Part shown: positions 25,066 through 33,331 of the stretch, in pieces
How the letters are laid out: the number at the start of each line of letters is the position of its first letter
Numbering within the stretch: position 1 is the stretch's first letter
Assembly: GCF_020524585.1 (NCBI RefSeq)
Contig: NZ_JAIVLK010000012.1
Coordinates: 1-33,551, forward strand
Length of the DNA stretch: 33,551 nucleotides
Source of the DNA: Celeribacter naphthalenivorans
GTDB lineage: Bacteria > Pseudomonadota > Alphaproteobacteria > Rhodobacterales > Rhodobacteraceae
Reading direction: 5' to 3'
Notes under the pieces: model-generated
Databases searched by the model: none
The model's input: only the letters and a program-made list of their open reading frames with translations
Told to the model about the DNA's origin: nothing
Program-made: the position numbers and the translations under genes

Positions 25066-28000
25066 TGTCTGCAAGCAACGTTTCTGGAGGTGCGGCAGCG
25101 AGCGGATATTACAAAGCCGAAGGGTATTACATCGAGGGTAGCCCAGAAGCTGAAGCGGCAGCCAGCTGGTTCGGGAAAGGGGCTGAAGAATTGGCCGACA
25201 AAGGTCAGTCCGAGTTTTCGGGCCGCGTCGACGATCAAACCTTTTCAGCTATGCTTGAGGGGCATGCTCCGCCGGTCGAAAAAGATGAAAAGGGCGACTG
25301 GAAAGAAGGGCAAACACTTGGTCGCTTCGTCAATAGGGAACGACAACACAGGCCCGGAATAGACCTCACATTTTCAGCCTCCAAATCCGTGTCTATCCTA
25401 GGTCTCGTTGCGGGAGATGAACGTGTGATCGCGGCACATGACGACGCGGTGAAAGCTGCTATGAGCTACGTCGAAGATCGCTTCGTGACCACGCGCCGCG
25501 AAGTGGATGGGAAAATTGTCAAAGAGCCTGGCAAAATGGTGGCAGGGCTTTTTCGACATGACACGTCGAGGGCGCTCGATCCTCAATTGCACACCCATGC
25601 CGTCATTCAGAATATGGTTTTAAAGGACGACAAATGGACGGCCTTGAGCAATGAGGAAATATATCGGAACAAGATGCTGATCGGCGCGGTCTATCGCAAT
25701 GAACTGGCAATGAACCTCGAAAAGGCCGGCTTCGATGTTAGACGACAAGGAAAAGATGGGATCACGGAAATCAAGGGCGTCTCCAAAGACTTGATGGAAG
25801 GGTTTTCGAAGCGGCGTAAAGAGATCGAGGAAACGCTGGACAAAGACAATCGCACTGCAACGGCGCAAAACAGTGCATGGGCCGCGCTCGCGTCGCGTCC
25901 AAACAAACGGCATGGTGTCGATCGCGGGGAACTTCGCGAGGCTTGGCAGCAAGAAGCGAAAGCCCTTGGTGTCTCATTAGATCAGTTGAAAGAGGTGAGC
26001 GATCGAGCCACACACTCACTTGCCACACGACTGCCGGGCGTCACAAAAAAAAACGGCATTGAAAGCGCCCTACCCCAAAACCCCGCGAACACGTTGGTCG
26101 AATATGCGATTGAGCACGTTAGCGAAAGAAGTGCTGTTTACTCTCAAGGCGACATTTTGCGCACGGCCCTCAATCGGTCTACCAAGGCCGGCATTTATCA
26201 GCTCGAAAATTCGATTATGCAAAAGGAACAGGAGGGACGATTGGTCCCCGTGCATGTGCATGATTGGAAGGAGAGAGAAGTCACGGAAACGGTACGCGGT
26301 GAAGGTTTCACTGGCAACATCGTTAAAATGGGTGCGGCACCCTACCAAAATGACCCTAAAAAGCGCGATTCCTACTTCGTCACGGTCAGCACGCCAGCGG
26401 GAGACCGAACGGTTTGGGGCATCGGCCTAGAAAAAACCCTGACAGAACAGAAAGCAATCGTCGGCAGTTCGGTTCACCTGACTGTCGGGGGCCAAACGCC
26501 TATCCAGGTCAAGAACGAAAAAGGCGAATGGGTAGAAGCGCACCGCAATGAATGGACGGCCAACGTCATCGAGCGGGAACCCAACCCCGAATCCAAAACT
26601 GTAGAACAAGAGCGACAGACTGTGCGCCTCTATACCGACGATCAAACCTTGGCGCATGAACGCATGGCGATCAGGGAGTTTCGGAAGGCTTCGAAAACGA
26701 GTGGTGTAAAGCTGTCAGCTCGGAGAAATTCGGCCGGTCTCGTCGAGAGATCAGGAGAAAAAATTCTCGAAAGAGCGCTGGCAAAGTCATCTCTGAGCGA
26801 CGGCCAGAAAGAAGCGGTCATTATAGGGCTTACGGGGAAAGGTCGTTTCAGGGCTGTTCAGGGACACGCGGGGACCGGAAAAACCTACATGCTGGAAACG
26901 CTTCGATCTCATGCTGAAAAGAACGGCTATCAAATGGAAGCGCTGGCGCCTACCAACAAAGCTGTCGGAGAAATGGCGAGCGTCGCTGATACGCCAACAA
27001 CCGTCGCAAGCTTCCTCTTACGAGGGGCATCCCAAACAACGGGGGACGACAAGAGCAAAACCATTCTCCTTGTCGATGAGGCGGGGATGCTCAGCACCAA
27101 AGATATGCGAGCGGTCTTAGAGGTCGCCAATGCCCAAAAATATGCCCGAGTGATTTTGGTAGGCGACACAAAGCAGCTTTCAGCTGTCAGCGCAGGTTCG
27201 CCGTTCGCGCAACTACAAAAGGCTGGTCTTCCAACGGCAATGATGACGGATATTCAGCGCCAACGGAATGAAGACACGAAAGCTGCCGTTCTCTTTGCCA
27301 TTCGCGGTGAAGTGAAAGCCGCCTTCGAAAAGATCGGGGACATTCGAACACCTGGGGAAGATCGAAAAATCCCGCAGGAGATCGCTCAGACATGGCTCAA
27401 CCTGCATAGCGAAGTGCGCGAAAGAACCGGCATCGTCGTGCTGACAAACAAAGTACGCGAGGCCGTCAACAAAGAGATCCGCGAAACACTGAAAGACGAA
27501 GGCCGGATCGCGCGGGAGGACATCCAGCTAAAATCATTGACACCCCTCTCCTTCACGAAAGCCGAAGCCAAAGACGCGGCGAGTTACAAAGCCGGGGACA
27601 TTGTTCAATCACTCGCAAAAATCGCTGGACTTGAAAGAAACGGCCTCTACCGAGTGACCGATGAAAACGTCAAACGAAACACAATCACAGTCATGCCGGA
27701 AAAGGGTGGCGAACCTATCGAAGTGAGGCTGGGAAATGGACAAGACGCGAAAGTTGCAAGCCAACTCGTAGCATATCAGGAGACGCCACGCGAATTCGCG
27801 GTCGGGGATCGCGTAAAATTCGCGATCACGGATAAAGAAAATCGGGCAATCAATGGTCTGCGAGGACAGATTACGGAGATGTCAGACGCAGGCGTGAAGG
27901 TCAAAAGTGACAAAGGAGAAGAGATTTTCTTTCGATCCGATAGCCTTGCTGCCCGAGGTCTGGACCACACTTATGCGGCCACCGCGCACGACTTTCAGGG

Positions 28001-28409
28001 TGCAACCGTCGAAAAAATTATCGTTGGAATGACCGCAAATGAACATTTGAGTGACCAAAAGTCGTTCTATGTGAACATTTCGCGCGCCAAAGATACTGTC
28101 ACGCTGATCACTGATAAGCCTGATGACCTTGCTGACAAGATCGAAAAGAACACGGGCGAGCGCCCTACGGCCCTCGATGCTTACCTGCAAAAGCACAAGG
28201 ACGATCATGAGAAGAAAATGGCAGAACAGGCCCCCTACCCTGCCAAAGAGCAAGAACGTGATGCTGGCAACGTCTCGGAAATCCTTCAGCAACAGCAGAA
28301 CAAGATGAAGGCTGCGGAGCGGTCAGACATCACCAATGACCAGACATTGAACCAAACACTCACAGAAATTGAACAGAAGCAAATTCAAAAAGAAGGACCG
28401 ATTAAATGA
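25062..28409 (+). CDS. traI: MobF conjugative relaxase-helicase TraI
   Basis: TraI nicks oriT, stays covalently bound to the 5' end and unwinds the plasmid. The 1115-aa protein has catalytic tyrosines in YYKAEGYY (residues 16-23) and a three-histidine metal site (His166, His177, His179) with the exact H-10-H-x-H spacing of F TraI. The RecD-like helicase half has Walker A GHAGTGKT (about 603) and Walker B LLVDEAGML (about 670). The C-terminus contains AATAHDFQGATVEKIIVGM and FYVNISRAKDTVTLIT, both helicase motifs. It is shorter than F TraI. Two ATGs in tandem overlap the traD stop. Confidence 0.95.
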   Translation: MMSASNVSGGAAASGYYKAEGYYIEGSPEAEAAASWFGKGAEELADKGQSEFSGRVDDQTFSAMLEGHAPPVEKDEKGDWKEGQTLGRFVNRERQHRPGIDLTFSASKSVSILGLVAGDERVIAAHDDAVKAAMSYVEDRFVTTRREVDGKIVKEPGKMVAGLFRHDTSRALDPQLHTHAVIQNMVLKDDKWTALSNEEIYRNKMLIGAVYRNELAMNLEKAGFDVRRQGKDGITEIKGVSKDLMEGFSKRRKEIEETLDKDNRTATAQNSAWAALASRPNKRHGVDRGELREAWQQEAKALGVSLDQLKEVSDRATHSLATRLPGVTKKNGIESALPQNPANTLVEYAIEHVSERSAVYSQGDILRTALNRSTKAGIYQLENSIMQKEQEGRLVPVHVHDWKEREVTETVRGEGFTGNIVKMGAAPYQNDPKKRDSYFVTVSTPAGDRTVWGIGLEKTLTEQKAIVGSSVHLTVGGQTPIQVKNEKGEWVEAHRNEWTANVIEREPNPESKTVEQERQTVRLYTDDQTLAHERMAIREFRKASKTSGVKLSARRNSAGLVERSGEKILERALAKSSLSDGQKEAVIIGLTGKGRFRAVQGHAGTGKTYMLETLRSHAEKNGYQMEALAPTNKAVGEMASVADTPTTVASFLLRGASQTTGDDKSKTILLVDEAGMLSTKDMRAVLEVANAQKYARVILVGDTKQLSAVSAGSPFAQLQKAGLPTAMMTDIQRQRNEDTKAAVLFAIRGEVKAAFEKIGDIRTPGEDRKIPQEIAQTWLNLHSEVRERTGIVVLTNKVREAVNKEIRETLKDEGRIAREDIQLKSLTPLSFTKAEAKDAASYKAGDIVQSLAKIAGLERNGLYRVTDENVKRNTITVMPEKGGEPIEVRLGNGQDAKVASQLVAYQETPREFAVGDRVKFAITDKENRAINGLRGQITEMSDAGVKVKSDKGEEIFFRSDSLAARGLDHTYAATAHDFQGATVEKIIVGMTANEHLSDQKSFYVNISRAKDTVTLITDKPDDLADKIEKNTGERPTALDAYLQKHKDDHEKKMAEQAPYPAKEQERDAGNVSEILQQQQNKMKAAERSDITNDQTLNQTLTEIEQKQIQKEGPIK

Positions 28410-28936
28410 GGAAAGACAATCTCACGGACAAATTGCGCTTCGTCCTCGGACCTGAAGCCCGAAACATTGCGCTACGAAACACTCCACCTGGGCAAGTGCC
28501 GAGCGCCGAACATCTCGAAGCCGGGATCGCGGCACTGATCCAAGACCGCACCATTGAAAAAGAAGTCAATCGACGGCTTCAGGAGGAATTCGACAAACTC
28601 AACGGACGTATGACCCAGCTGGTCACGGGACAAAATTCGGCCATGCGCGGCCTGATGATGACGGTCGGGCAAGTGGTGCGCGAGCTGAGTGTGATCCGTC
28701 GGATTATGATCATCGCAGGAGCTACGAGCAATGAACAGGCCGAACGACTCTATGAAAAAGCGGAACCTGCGCTGGTAGAACTGCGGGCAACAATGGCGCT
28801 TTGGCGTCAACGCGAAGGCTTGGAGATACCCGAATTCTCCTATGACGAAGAGACACGGGTGCTGGATCAGATGCTTCAAGCGAGCACGCTTGAGCGCGAA
28901 GAAAATGAATTGGAGCGCGACGATGACGAACGCTAA
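28406..28936 (+). CDS. Hypothetical protein coupled to traI, 176 aa
   Basis: This soluble, mostly helical, charged protein has coiled-coil-like stretches (IEKEVNRRLQEEFDKLNGR and MLQASTLEREENELERDDDER) and an acidic tail. A central hydrophobic segment (AMRGLMMTVGQVVRELSVIRRIMIIAG) may be a buried helix. It overlaps the traI stop by ATGA, so it is translationally coupled to the relaxase. No family is recognised. A relaxosome accessory or TraI/TraD partner is plausible from position only. Confidence 0.75.
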   Translation: MRKDNLTDKLRFVLGPEARNIALRNTPPGQVPSAEHLEAGIAALIQDRTIEKEVNRRLQEEFDKLNGRMTQLVTGQNSAMRGLMMTVGQVVRELSVIRRIMIIAGATSNEQAERLYEKAEPALVELRATMALWRQREGLEIPEFSYDEETRVLDQMLQASTLEREENELERDDDER

Positions 28937-29978
28937 AACGGCATTTAGCCCCCGTGGCAGAGCGTGGCACAGGCGTGGCACAACATGGCACAAGAAAACT
29001 AACCCACTGAAAACAAAGAAAAACAAGAGGTGCCGGGCCTTATGGACCAAAATCGCCGAAAAAGCCTTTATTTATAAAGGCTTGAGGCTAACGGGCAGCT
29101 TGCTGCGTCAGGTGTGTAGACTTCCATCCGGCACGGATGGTCACAGGAGTGTGAAACGAAGTGCCCTCCCGCTCGACGGCGCAAGCGGCAGCTTCCCTCT
29201 TCCCCCCTTCCATCTTGGAAAATCGCGCGCTTGGATTTGGAACACCGCGACCGCGACCCTGCTTTTCATGACCCCCGCGATCGCGGTCGCAAACGGGTGG
29301 ACCGAAGGGCAAAGCAATTGGACCGGCGGATCATCCTTCGAGGTAAAACCTGAGATAATCGCCCTGCCCTCGCCTGGTTCATCTTTCTATACTGCCCCTA
29401 ATGATGTGTCGTCCTTTGCGAGTAAAAATTTCGCTCTCATTTCACCTGGTGGATCACAGGGACGAAAAGAATTCGTAATGCCGAAAGAAACTGATGAGCT
29501 TGGGAAAATCCGGGCCCTGATTCAGTACGCAGAAAGTTCAGCGCATGGTTATGATGCAATCCAGCATAGAGCTAAGATCAGACCGGAGAAAAAGCCCACA
29601 CAGATGACATTCGCGGAAATTTTCGAATGGATTGAAGCGACACCAAATCAACAGCATGCAATTGGGCGCTACCAAATCATTCCTAAAACGCTCAGCTACC
29701 TTGTAGACCAAACAAAAGTGGATCTGGGTGTGACCTTCACTCCAGCGGTTCAAGACGGATTGGCAAATATACTGATCGTAGAAGCAGGCTATGCGGAATT
29801 TATTTCCGGCCAAATTAGCTTAGACCGCTTCATGGACAATCTTGCTGGGGTGTGGGCTGGTCTACCTCTCAAAAACGGCAAATCCGCCTATGAAGGCCTT
29901 GCGGGGAACAGTGCGACAGTGACCCGAACTTTTTACAAAGAACAGATGGTGCGAATTTTCCCCAGTAGGGCCTCATGA
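28923..29978 (+). CDS. Lysozyme-like peptidoglycan hydrolase with uncertain start
   Basis: The C-terminal ~160 residues resemble phage-type lysozymes/transglycosylases (GH104-like). They include IRALIQYAESSAHGYDAI with Glu204 as the likely catalytic acid, then HAIGRYQIIPKTL and LAGVWAGLPLKNGKSAYEG. A leader-like hydrophobic segment ends in AIAVANG near residue 124, so the domain is probably exported. The ATG at 28923 has GGAG seven bases upstream and gives 351 aa. That puts ~100 basic, low-complexity residues before the leader. An alternative GTG at 29151 gives a shorter leader but has AGGAG too close. It probably opens the cell wall for the channel, like VirB1-type enzymes. Confidence 0.7.
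   Translation: MTNAKTAFSPRGRAWHRRGTTWHKKTNPLKTKKNKRCRALWTKIAEKAFIYKGLRLTGSLLRQVCRLPSGTDGHRSVKRSALPLDGASGSFPLPPFHLGKSRAWIWNTATATLLFMTPAIAVANGWTEGQSNWTGGSSFEVKPEIIALPSPGSSFYTAPNDVSSFASKNFALISPGGSQGRKEFVMPKETDELGKIRALIQYAESSAHGYDAIQHRAKIRPEKKPTQMTFAEIFEWIEATPNQQHAIGRYQIIPKTLSYLVDQTKVDLGVTFTPAVQDGLANILIVEAGYAEFISGQISLDRFMDNLAGVWAGLPLKNGKSAYEGLAGNSATVTRTFYKEQMVRIFPSRAS
28950..29140. other. Repeat- and hairpin-rich segment after the traI module, oriT candidate
   Basis: Four GTGGCA/ATGGCA copies start at 28954, 28964, 28975 and 28985, about one helical turn apart. They are followed by a perfect 9-bp hairpin (AAGCCTTTA-TTTA-TAAAGGCTT, 29062-29083), a GCAGC-TT-GCTGC palindrome (29095-29106) and a 7-bp hairpin (CCATCCG-GCA-CGGATGG, 29124-29140). 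Read on the minus strand, the last hairpin is followed after two bases by GTCTACAC, in a layout like MobF nick sites (hairpin, then nick a few bases 3'). The segment may also encode the N-terminus of the lysozyme-like protein. Confidence 0.3.
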
Positions 29979-30126
29979 ATGCCGATTAGCTACCCTGACA
30001 CCTAAAAAGCGCCAAAAGGCCCGTATCGGCGAAAAAATGGGGGTCTGCGAGCAAGTGGCTCCCCCTACCCTACCCCATCCCGCACAGAAACGCGGGGAAG
30101 TTACCGAAATCCTTAATCAACCTCGG
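29979..30126. other. Intergenic spacer before repeat array
   Basis: No gene is seen. It holds a GGGGG/CCCCC inverted repeat (about 30038-30066) and CCCGC-ACAGAAAC-GCGGG (about 30079-30096). Neither has a T-tract, so a terminator for the traD operon cannot be assigned with confidence. Confidence 0.3.
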
Positions 30127-30586
30127 CACCACCGGAACTAACGCAAGCGCCGCACCACCGGAACTAACGCAAGCGCCGCACCACCGGAACTAACGCAAGC
30201 GCCGCACCACCGGAACCAACGCAAGCGACGCACCACCGGAACTAACGCAAGCGACGCACCACCGGAACTAACGCAAGCGACGCACCACCGGAACTAACGC
30301 AAGCGACGCACCACCGGAACCAACGCAAGCGACGCACCACCGGAACTAACGCAAGCGACGCACCACCGGAACCAACGCAAGAGACGCACCACCGGAACTA
30401 ACGCAAGCGACGCACCACCGGAACCAACGCAAGCGACGCACCACCGGAACTAACGCAAGCGACGCACCACCGGAACCAACGCAAGCGCCGCACCACCGGA
30501 ACCAACGCAAGCGCCGCACCACCGGAACCAACGCAAGCGACGCACCACCGGAACTAACGCAAGCGACGCACCACCGCACCAAACGC
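30127..30586. repeat. Tandem 26-bp repeats, 17 full copies plus a partial, probable centromere
   Basis: The unit starts CACCACCGGAAC and ends GCAAGCGACG, with no spacers and exact 26-base periodicity from 30127 to 30568, then a partial copy. Variation is confined to a few positions: T or C at unit position 13, C or A at position 24, and one GAG variant in the tenth copy. The array ends about 60 bases before parA. Tandem arrays directly upstream of a type Ib parA operon are known centromeres (parS) and often double as operators. The frames within it are not genes. Confidence 0.85.
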
Positions 30587-30615
30587 TTGACACGCATGAA
30601 ACGCATTGGCATTTT
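30587..30615 (+). promoter_or_regulatory. Candidate parA promoter
   Basis: A perfect -35 TTGACA (30587-30592) lies directly after the repeat array. A weak -10-like CATTTT (30610-30615) follows with a 17-base spacer. Transcription would start about 20-25 bases before the parA ATG. The -35 is convincing; the -10 is poor. Confidence 0.4.
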
Positions 30616-30643
30616 CTACTCAGAGCATTTTGGAGAAGAAAAC

Positions 30644-31369
30644 ATGAAGGTTATCACCGCATACAGTCATAAAGGCGGCACAGGCAAAACGACCGCGCTT
30701 ATGATGCTGGCCTCCGCAATCCAAGCGAAGGGTCAAACCGCATTTCTGGTTGATTGCGACCCGCACCAATCATTTGCCGCGTATCAAGCGCATAGTGGAG
30801 ACAGATGGGCCGATGGGTTCGATGTCGCATACATGCATTACGAGGCAACTTCGCTTGTCGATCTCGAAACAGCTTTGGTTGAAGCCGAGGATAGCGGCAA
30901 ATATGATTACTGTCTGCTTAACCTGGCCGGGGTAGACCATCCCTTTAACCAATCGTGCCTACGATATGCAGAATTGACGCTTTTGCCCTTCGCGCCTTCC
31001 GCGCTCGACCTGATGGAATTGCCCGGCGCGCTTGAAATTATCAAGGATCTTGCCGAGACTGGCGAAGTCGGCGCAGCTCGTGTTGTCCTCACAAAAATGA
31101 AAGCTAAAATGGATGCGGCTCAAAAAAGTTACATTGAGACTGCGCTAAAAGGCTTCCCGATGCTTGAAACCGAAATCAAGGACAATTCCATTTTCCGCGA
31201 TTTGGTCATGCGCGGCCTCTTGGGCCGCAGCATTGAAATTTACGGACCAACCGCAACCGGCCTTGAGAAGATGGAAATTCAGCGCATGGAAGCGGCTCTT
31301 GATCAATGCAAAGATTTGCTGGCCGAAGTCGATGCAACAATTCAGGCAGAAGAGGAGGCGGCAGCATGA
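30644..31369 (+). CDS. parA: ParA-family partition ATPase
   Basis: ParA is a cytoplasmic, DNA-binding ATPase that moves plasmid copies apart. The 241-aa product has the deviant Walker A motif SHKGGTGKTT (Lys10 to Thr17), then LVDCDPHQS (Walker A'-like, with Asp) and TLLPFAPSALDLMELP. It lacks the N-terminal helix-turn-helix extension of large ParA proteins, so it fits type Ib. GGAG lies nine bases before the ATG at 30644; the upstream frame to 30587 falls in the promoter. The stop overlaps the next gene by ATGA. Confidence 0.92.
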   Translation: MKVITAYSHKGGTGKTTALMMLASAIQAKGQTAFLVDCDPHQSFAAYQAHSGDRWADGFDVAYMHYEATSLVDLETALVEAEDSGKYDYCLLNLAGVDHPFNQSCLRYAELTLLPFAPSALDLMELPGALEIIKDLAETGEVGAARVVLTKMKAKMDAAQKSYIETALKGFPMLETEIKDNSIFRDLVMRGLLGRSIEIYGPTATGLEKMEIQRMEAALDQCKDLLAEVDATIQAEEEAAA

Positions 31370-31950
31370 AGAGCAAAGGATTGCTGACAGGCAAACGACC
31401 CGATCCTCTGAGCTCTTTCAAGAAAGCACCTGTGCCGTCAGAGTTGGAGAATAGACGGGCAGCTGACGCACCTAAACCGGCGCCCGCAAGCCCTGCAACC
31501 AACAAAGCAAAGGCGGAAACAAGACCTAAACAAGTTTCGCAACCAAAGCCTGTCTCAGAACCAAAACCCACGACGCAACCTAAAGAACAATCGGTAAAAG
31601 CGAGTAAGCCCGGCACCACGACCCGCAAAAGCCTTTTTTTGGAACTCGACCAAAAGACTGTTGCGAAAATCGACCGACTGCTAGGTCAGCTGAGTGAGCA
31701 AAGTCGCACGAACGCGAAACGCACCATGATTTTGCAGTTCAGAGCTTATGTCGAAGCCAAGACACCCGAGAGGGTAATCTATTCACCTGCGGAATCTACA
31801 AAGTATCGTATTGATATTACTGTAAACGACGAGCTGAAGTCCAAAATTCTGAATGTTGAGGCGCAAAGCCCATTCGAGCCTGATGGAACAGTCCTTGCCC
31901 GCTACTATGCTTCACATTTTGCGGACTTCATCGAGGCGATAGCCGAGTAA
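31366..31950 (+). CDS. Probable centromere-binding partition protein
   Basis: This 194-aa protein is translationally coupled to parA (ATGA), the position of the centromere-binding partner. The N-terminal ~85 residues are basic and Pro/Lys/Thr-rich (KPAPASPATNKAKAE, QPKPVSEPKPTTQPK), probably disordered and for ParA contact. Two similar units follow. Each starts with a strand and then a helix: RKSLFLELDQKTVAKIDRLL and KYRIDITVNDELKSKILN. Each then has a second helix, the layout of a ribbon-helix-helix fold. A doubled RHH would suit binding to a tandem array. It has no ParB/Spo0J motif. Function is inferred from context and fold pattern. Confidence 0.75.
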   Translation: MKSKGLLTGKRPDPLSSFKKAPVPSELENRRAADAPKPAPASPATNKAKAETRPKQVSQPKPVSEPKPTTQPKEQSVKASKPGTTTRKSLFLELDQKTVAKIDRLLGQLSEQSRTNAKRTMILQFRAYVEAKTPERVIYSPAESTKYRIDITVNDELKSKILNVEAQSPFEPDGTVLARYYASHFADFIEAIAE

Positions 31951-31960
31951 TTTAAAAGGG

Positions 31961-31990
31961 AAGGGGCCAGGAGGCCCCTTTCTTCTTTAT
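31961..31990. terminator. Bidirectional terminator after the partition operon
   Basis: AAGGGGCC-AGGA-GGCCCCTT (31961-31980) forms a perfect 8-bp stem. It is followed on the plus strand by TCTTCTTTAT and on the minus strand by CCCTTTTAAATT. It lies between parA's partner gene and the convergent small genes. Confidence 0.85.
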
Positions 31991-32011
31991 ATCAATTTGA
32001 GTTTCATCCGC

Positions 32012-32224
32012 TCAATCCTTCGATGAACGCTCAGCCCGATATGCCATGAAAGCCTGACGGTCCAAATGTGCAAACGCCAAATTACTTTTGTCCGCAAGGT
32101 GACGGAGATCACAAAGCGCATATTGAATAAGCGATGCAGCGTCGCCGTCACAATCTGGGTACGCTTCACAAAGCGCCGCGAAAATTTTGGCCGATTGATT
32201 ATCAGGGACGTTATTTGACATCAT
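32012..32224 (-). CDS. Hypothetical protein, 70 aa
   Basis: This is a small soluble, acidic-to-neutral helical protein (core AALCEAYPDCDGDAASLIQY) with three cysteines. It overlaps the upstream gene by ATGA and has GAGGA just before its start; a second ATG follows immediately. No family is recognised. Together with the next gene and the DUF932 gene it forms a minus-strand group outside the transfer operons. Confidence 0.65.
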   Translation of the reverse strand: MMSNNVPDNQSAKIFAALCEAYPDCDGDAASLIQYALCDLRHLADKSNLAFAHLDRQAFMAYRAERSSKD

Positions 32225-32424
32225 GCGTCCTCGCTTTCGATCGGGTAAGCCGTGATAACCGATTTCTCGGCCGGAAATTTTACAAAGAGAATTTCAACGC
32301 TTTCGTTAGTATTGGTGCAACTCCGAATGCCAACAAGTTCGTTGTGCTCTTCGCCCTCGTCGTCCGACCAATTTGCAAACACATCATGGGTTTTAAACCC
32401 AGACTTCATGACTTTTCGCCCCAT
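32221..32424 (-). CDS. Hypothetical protein, 67 aa
   Basis: This small protein has an acidic middle (NWSDDEGEEHNELVGIR) and a predicted beta-rich end (VEILFVKFPAEKSVITAYP). AGGAG lies eight bases before the ATG. Its stop overlaps the start of the 70-aa gene, so the two are translationally coupled. No family is recognised. Confidence 0.65.
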   Translation of the reverse strand: MGRKVMKSGFKTHDVFANWSDDEGEEHNELVGIRSCTNTNESVEILFVKFPAEKSVITAYPIESEDA

Positions 32425-32456
32425 GTCTTTGGCTCCTGATTTTGATGTGGGGGGGG

Positions 32457-32479
32457 AAGGCCGCTTACGCGGCGGCCTT
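32457..32479 (-). terminator. Hairpin overlapping the end of the DUF932 gene
   Basis: AAGGCCGC (32457-32464) and GCGGCCTT (32472-32479) form a perfect 8-bp stem across the stop codon. On the minus strand a C-tract, not a T-tract, follows, so it may be a weak terminator, an RNA stabiliser or a pause site. Confidence 0.4.
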
Positions 32480-33331
32480 CAATTCTGCCATGCGCTCTGT
32501 GAGCATCCACATTGCGCGATTGAGGGTTTTGGATTGATCGATCCCTTTCACCTCGCGCGTGGTGCGGCGTGCGATCCGGCCCTGAGCGTCTCGGATACGG
32601 CCACGCAACCCGCCTTTGATGGTGTTTTCCTGCACCACGTTAAAGGCGGACCAAAGATCGGTGCCACGGTCTGCGTGACGGCGTGGCGACAACAGGTCGG
32701 AGGCTTTGACCGGGGCGTCTTTGGCATCCTCGCCATAGGCTTCAGGAAAGCGCAGCATGTGAGCCGCATCGGCCAAAATCTGGCGCTCGCTGTCCTGCAA
32801 GGTGATGGATTTGAAACGCTCGACCTGATCGGCAATGATCGGCGCGTCTTCAAGCACGGTGTATGCGCCTTCGATGACTTCATGGGCCGCATTTCCGCTA
32901 TGACGGACTTTCACATCGTTGAACGTGTCACCAACCATGAGGCCATTGGCACAAACAAAGCGGAAAAAACCGGGGATCATCTGGTAAGACGATGTACCGT
33001 CATTTGCATTCACCAAAATGATCTCGAACGCTTCACCTTCGGCGTTGGTGATCGAACGGTGGCGCAAGCGCAACATGTGCTTGGTGAACGCCTCTTTCCC
33101 CGCGATACGGGTGCGGGCTTGCTGGGCAAAGAACGGGTCAAAACCTTCGACGCGCAACTCGTCCAGAACTTCGATGGTTGAGATAGGGGCGAAACGCTCC
33201 GAACGGCTTTCATGTGCCTCGCTGGCAAAGATCGACGGGACATGGGCGCGCAGCTCTTCGTTACTCAAGGCTTCACCGGATGCAAAGCCGCCGTTGGACA
33301 TACCGCGCATATAGCGATTCATGTAGCTCAT
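32465..33331 (-). CDS. DUF932 family protein
   Basis: This 288-aa protein matches the DUF932 family, common on plasmids and phages but with no established activity. Recognisable stretches are FGRVCANGL-like FFRFVCANGLMVGDTF, KHMLRLRHRS and GTDLWSAFNVVQENTIKGG. AAGGAAAG lies about eight bases before the ATG at 33331. It is soluble, with no membrane or signal segment. DUF932 genes often lie among anti-restriction and leading-region genes, so expression in a new host is a possibility. Confidence 0.85.
   Translation of the reverse strand: MSYMNRYMRGMSNGGFASGEALSNEELRAHVPSIFASEAHESRSERFAPISTIEVLDELRVEGFDPFFAQQARTRIAGKEAFTKHMLRLRHRSITNAEGEAFEIILVNANDGTSSYQMIPGFFRFVCANGLMVGDTFNDVKVRHSGNAAHEVIEGAYTVLEDAPIIADQVERFKSITLQDSERQILADAAHMLRFPEAYGEDAKDAPVKASDLLSPRRHADRGTDLWSAFNVVQENTIKGGLRGRIRDAQGRIARRTTREVKGIDQSKTLNRAMWMLTERMAELKAAA

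Noticed and set aside
29062-29083. Ordinary terminator for the traI operon
   Set aside because: The perfect hairpin has no T-tract on the plus strand, and an open frame continues through it; only the minus strand shows TTTTT, where no gene is read. It is kept as part of the oriT candidate instead.
30127-30586. CRISPR array
   Set aside because: Units are directly adjacent with no unique spacers and no cas genes; location points to a centromere.
30346-30612. Minus-strand open frame with repeated VVRRLRWFRW-like sequence
   Set aside because: It is only the translation of the 26-bp tandem array; there is no ribosome site and the period explains the repeats.
32252-33181. 309-aa plus-strand frame
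   Set aside because: It is antisense to the DUF932 gene, which has a family match and a good ribosome site.
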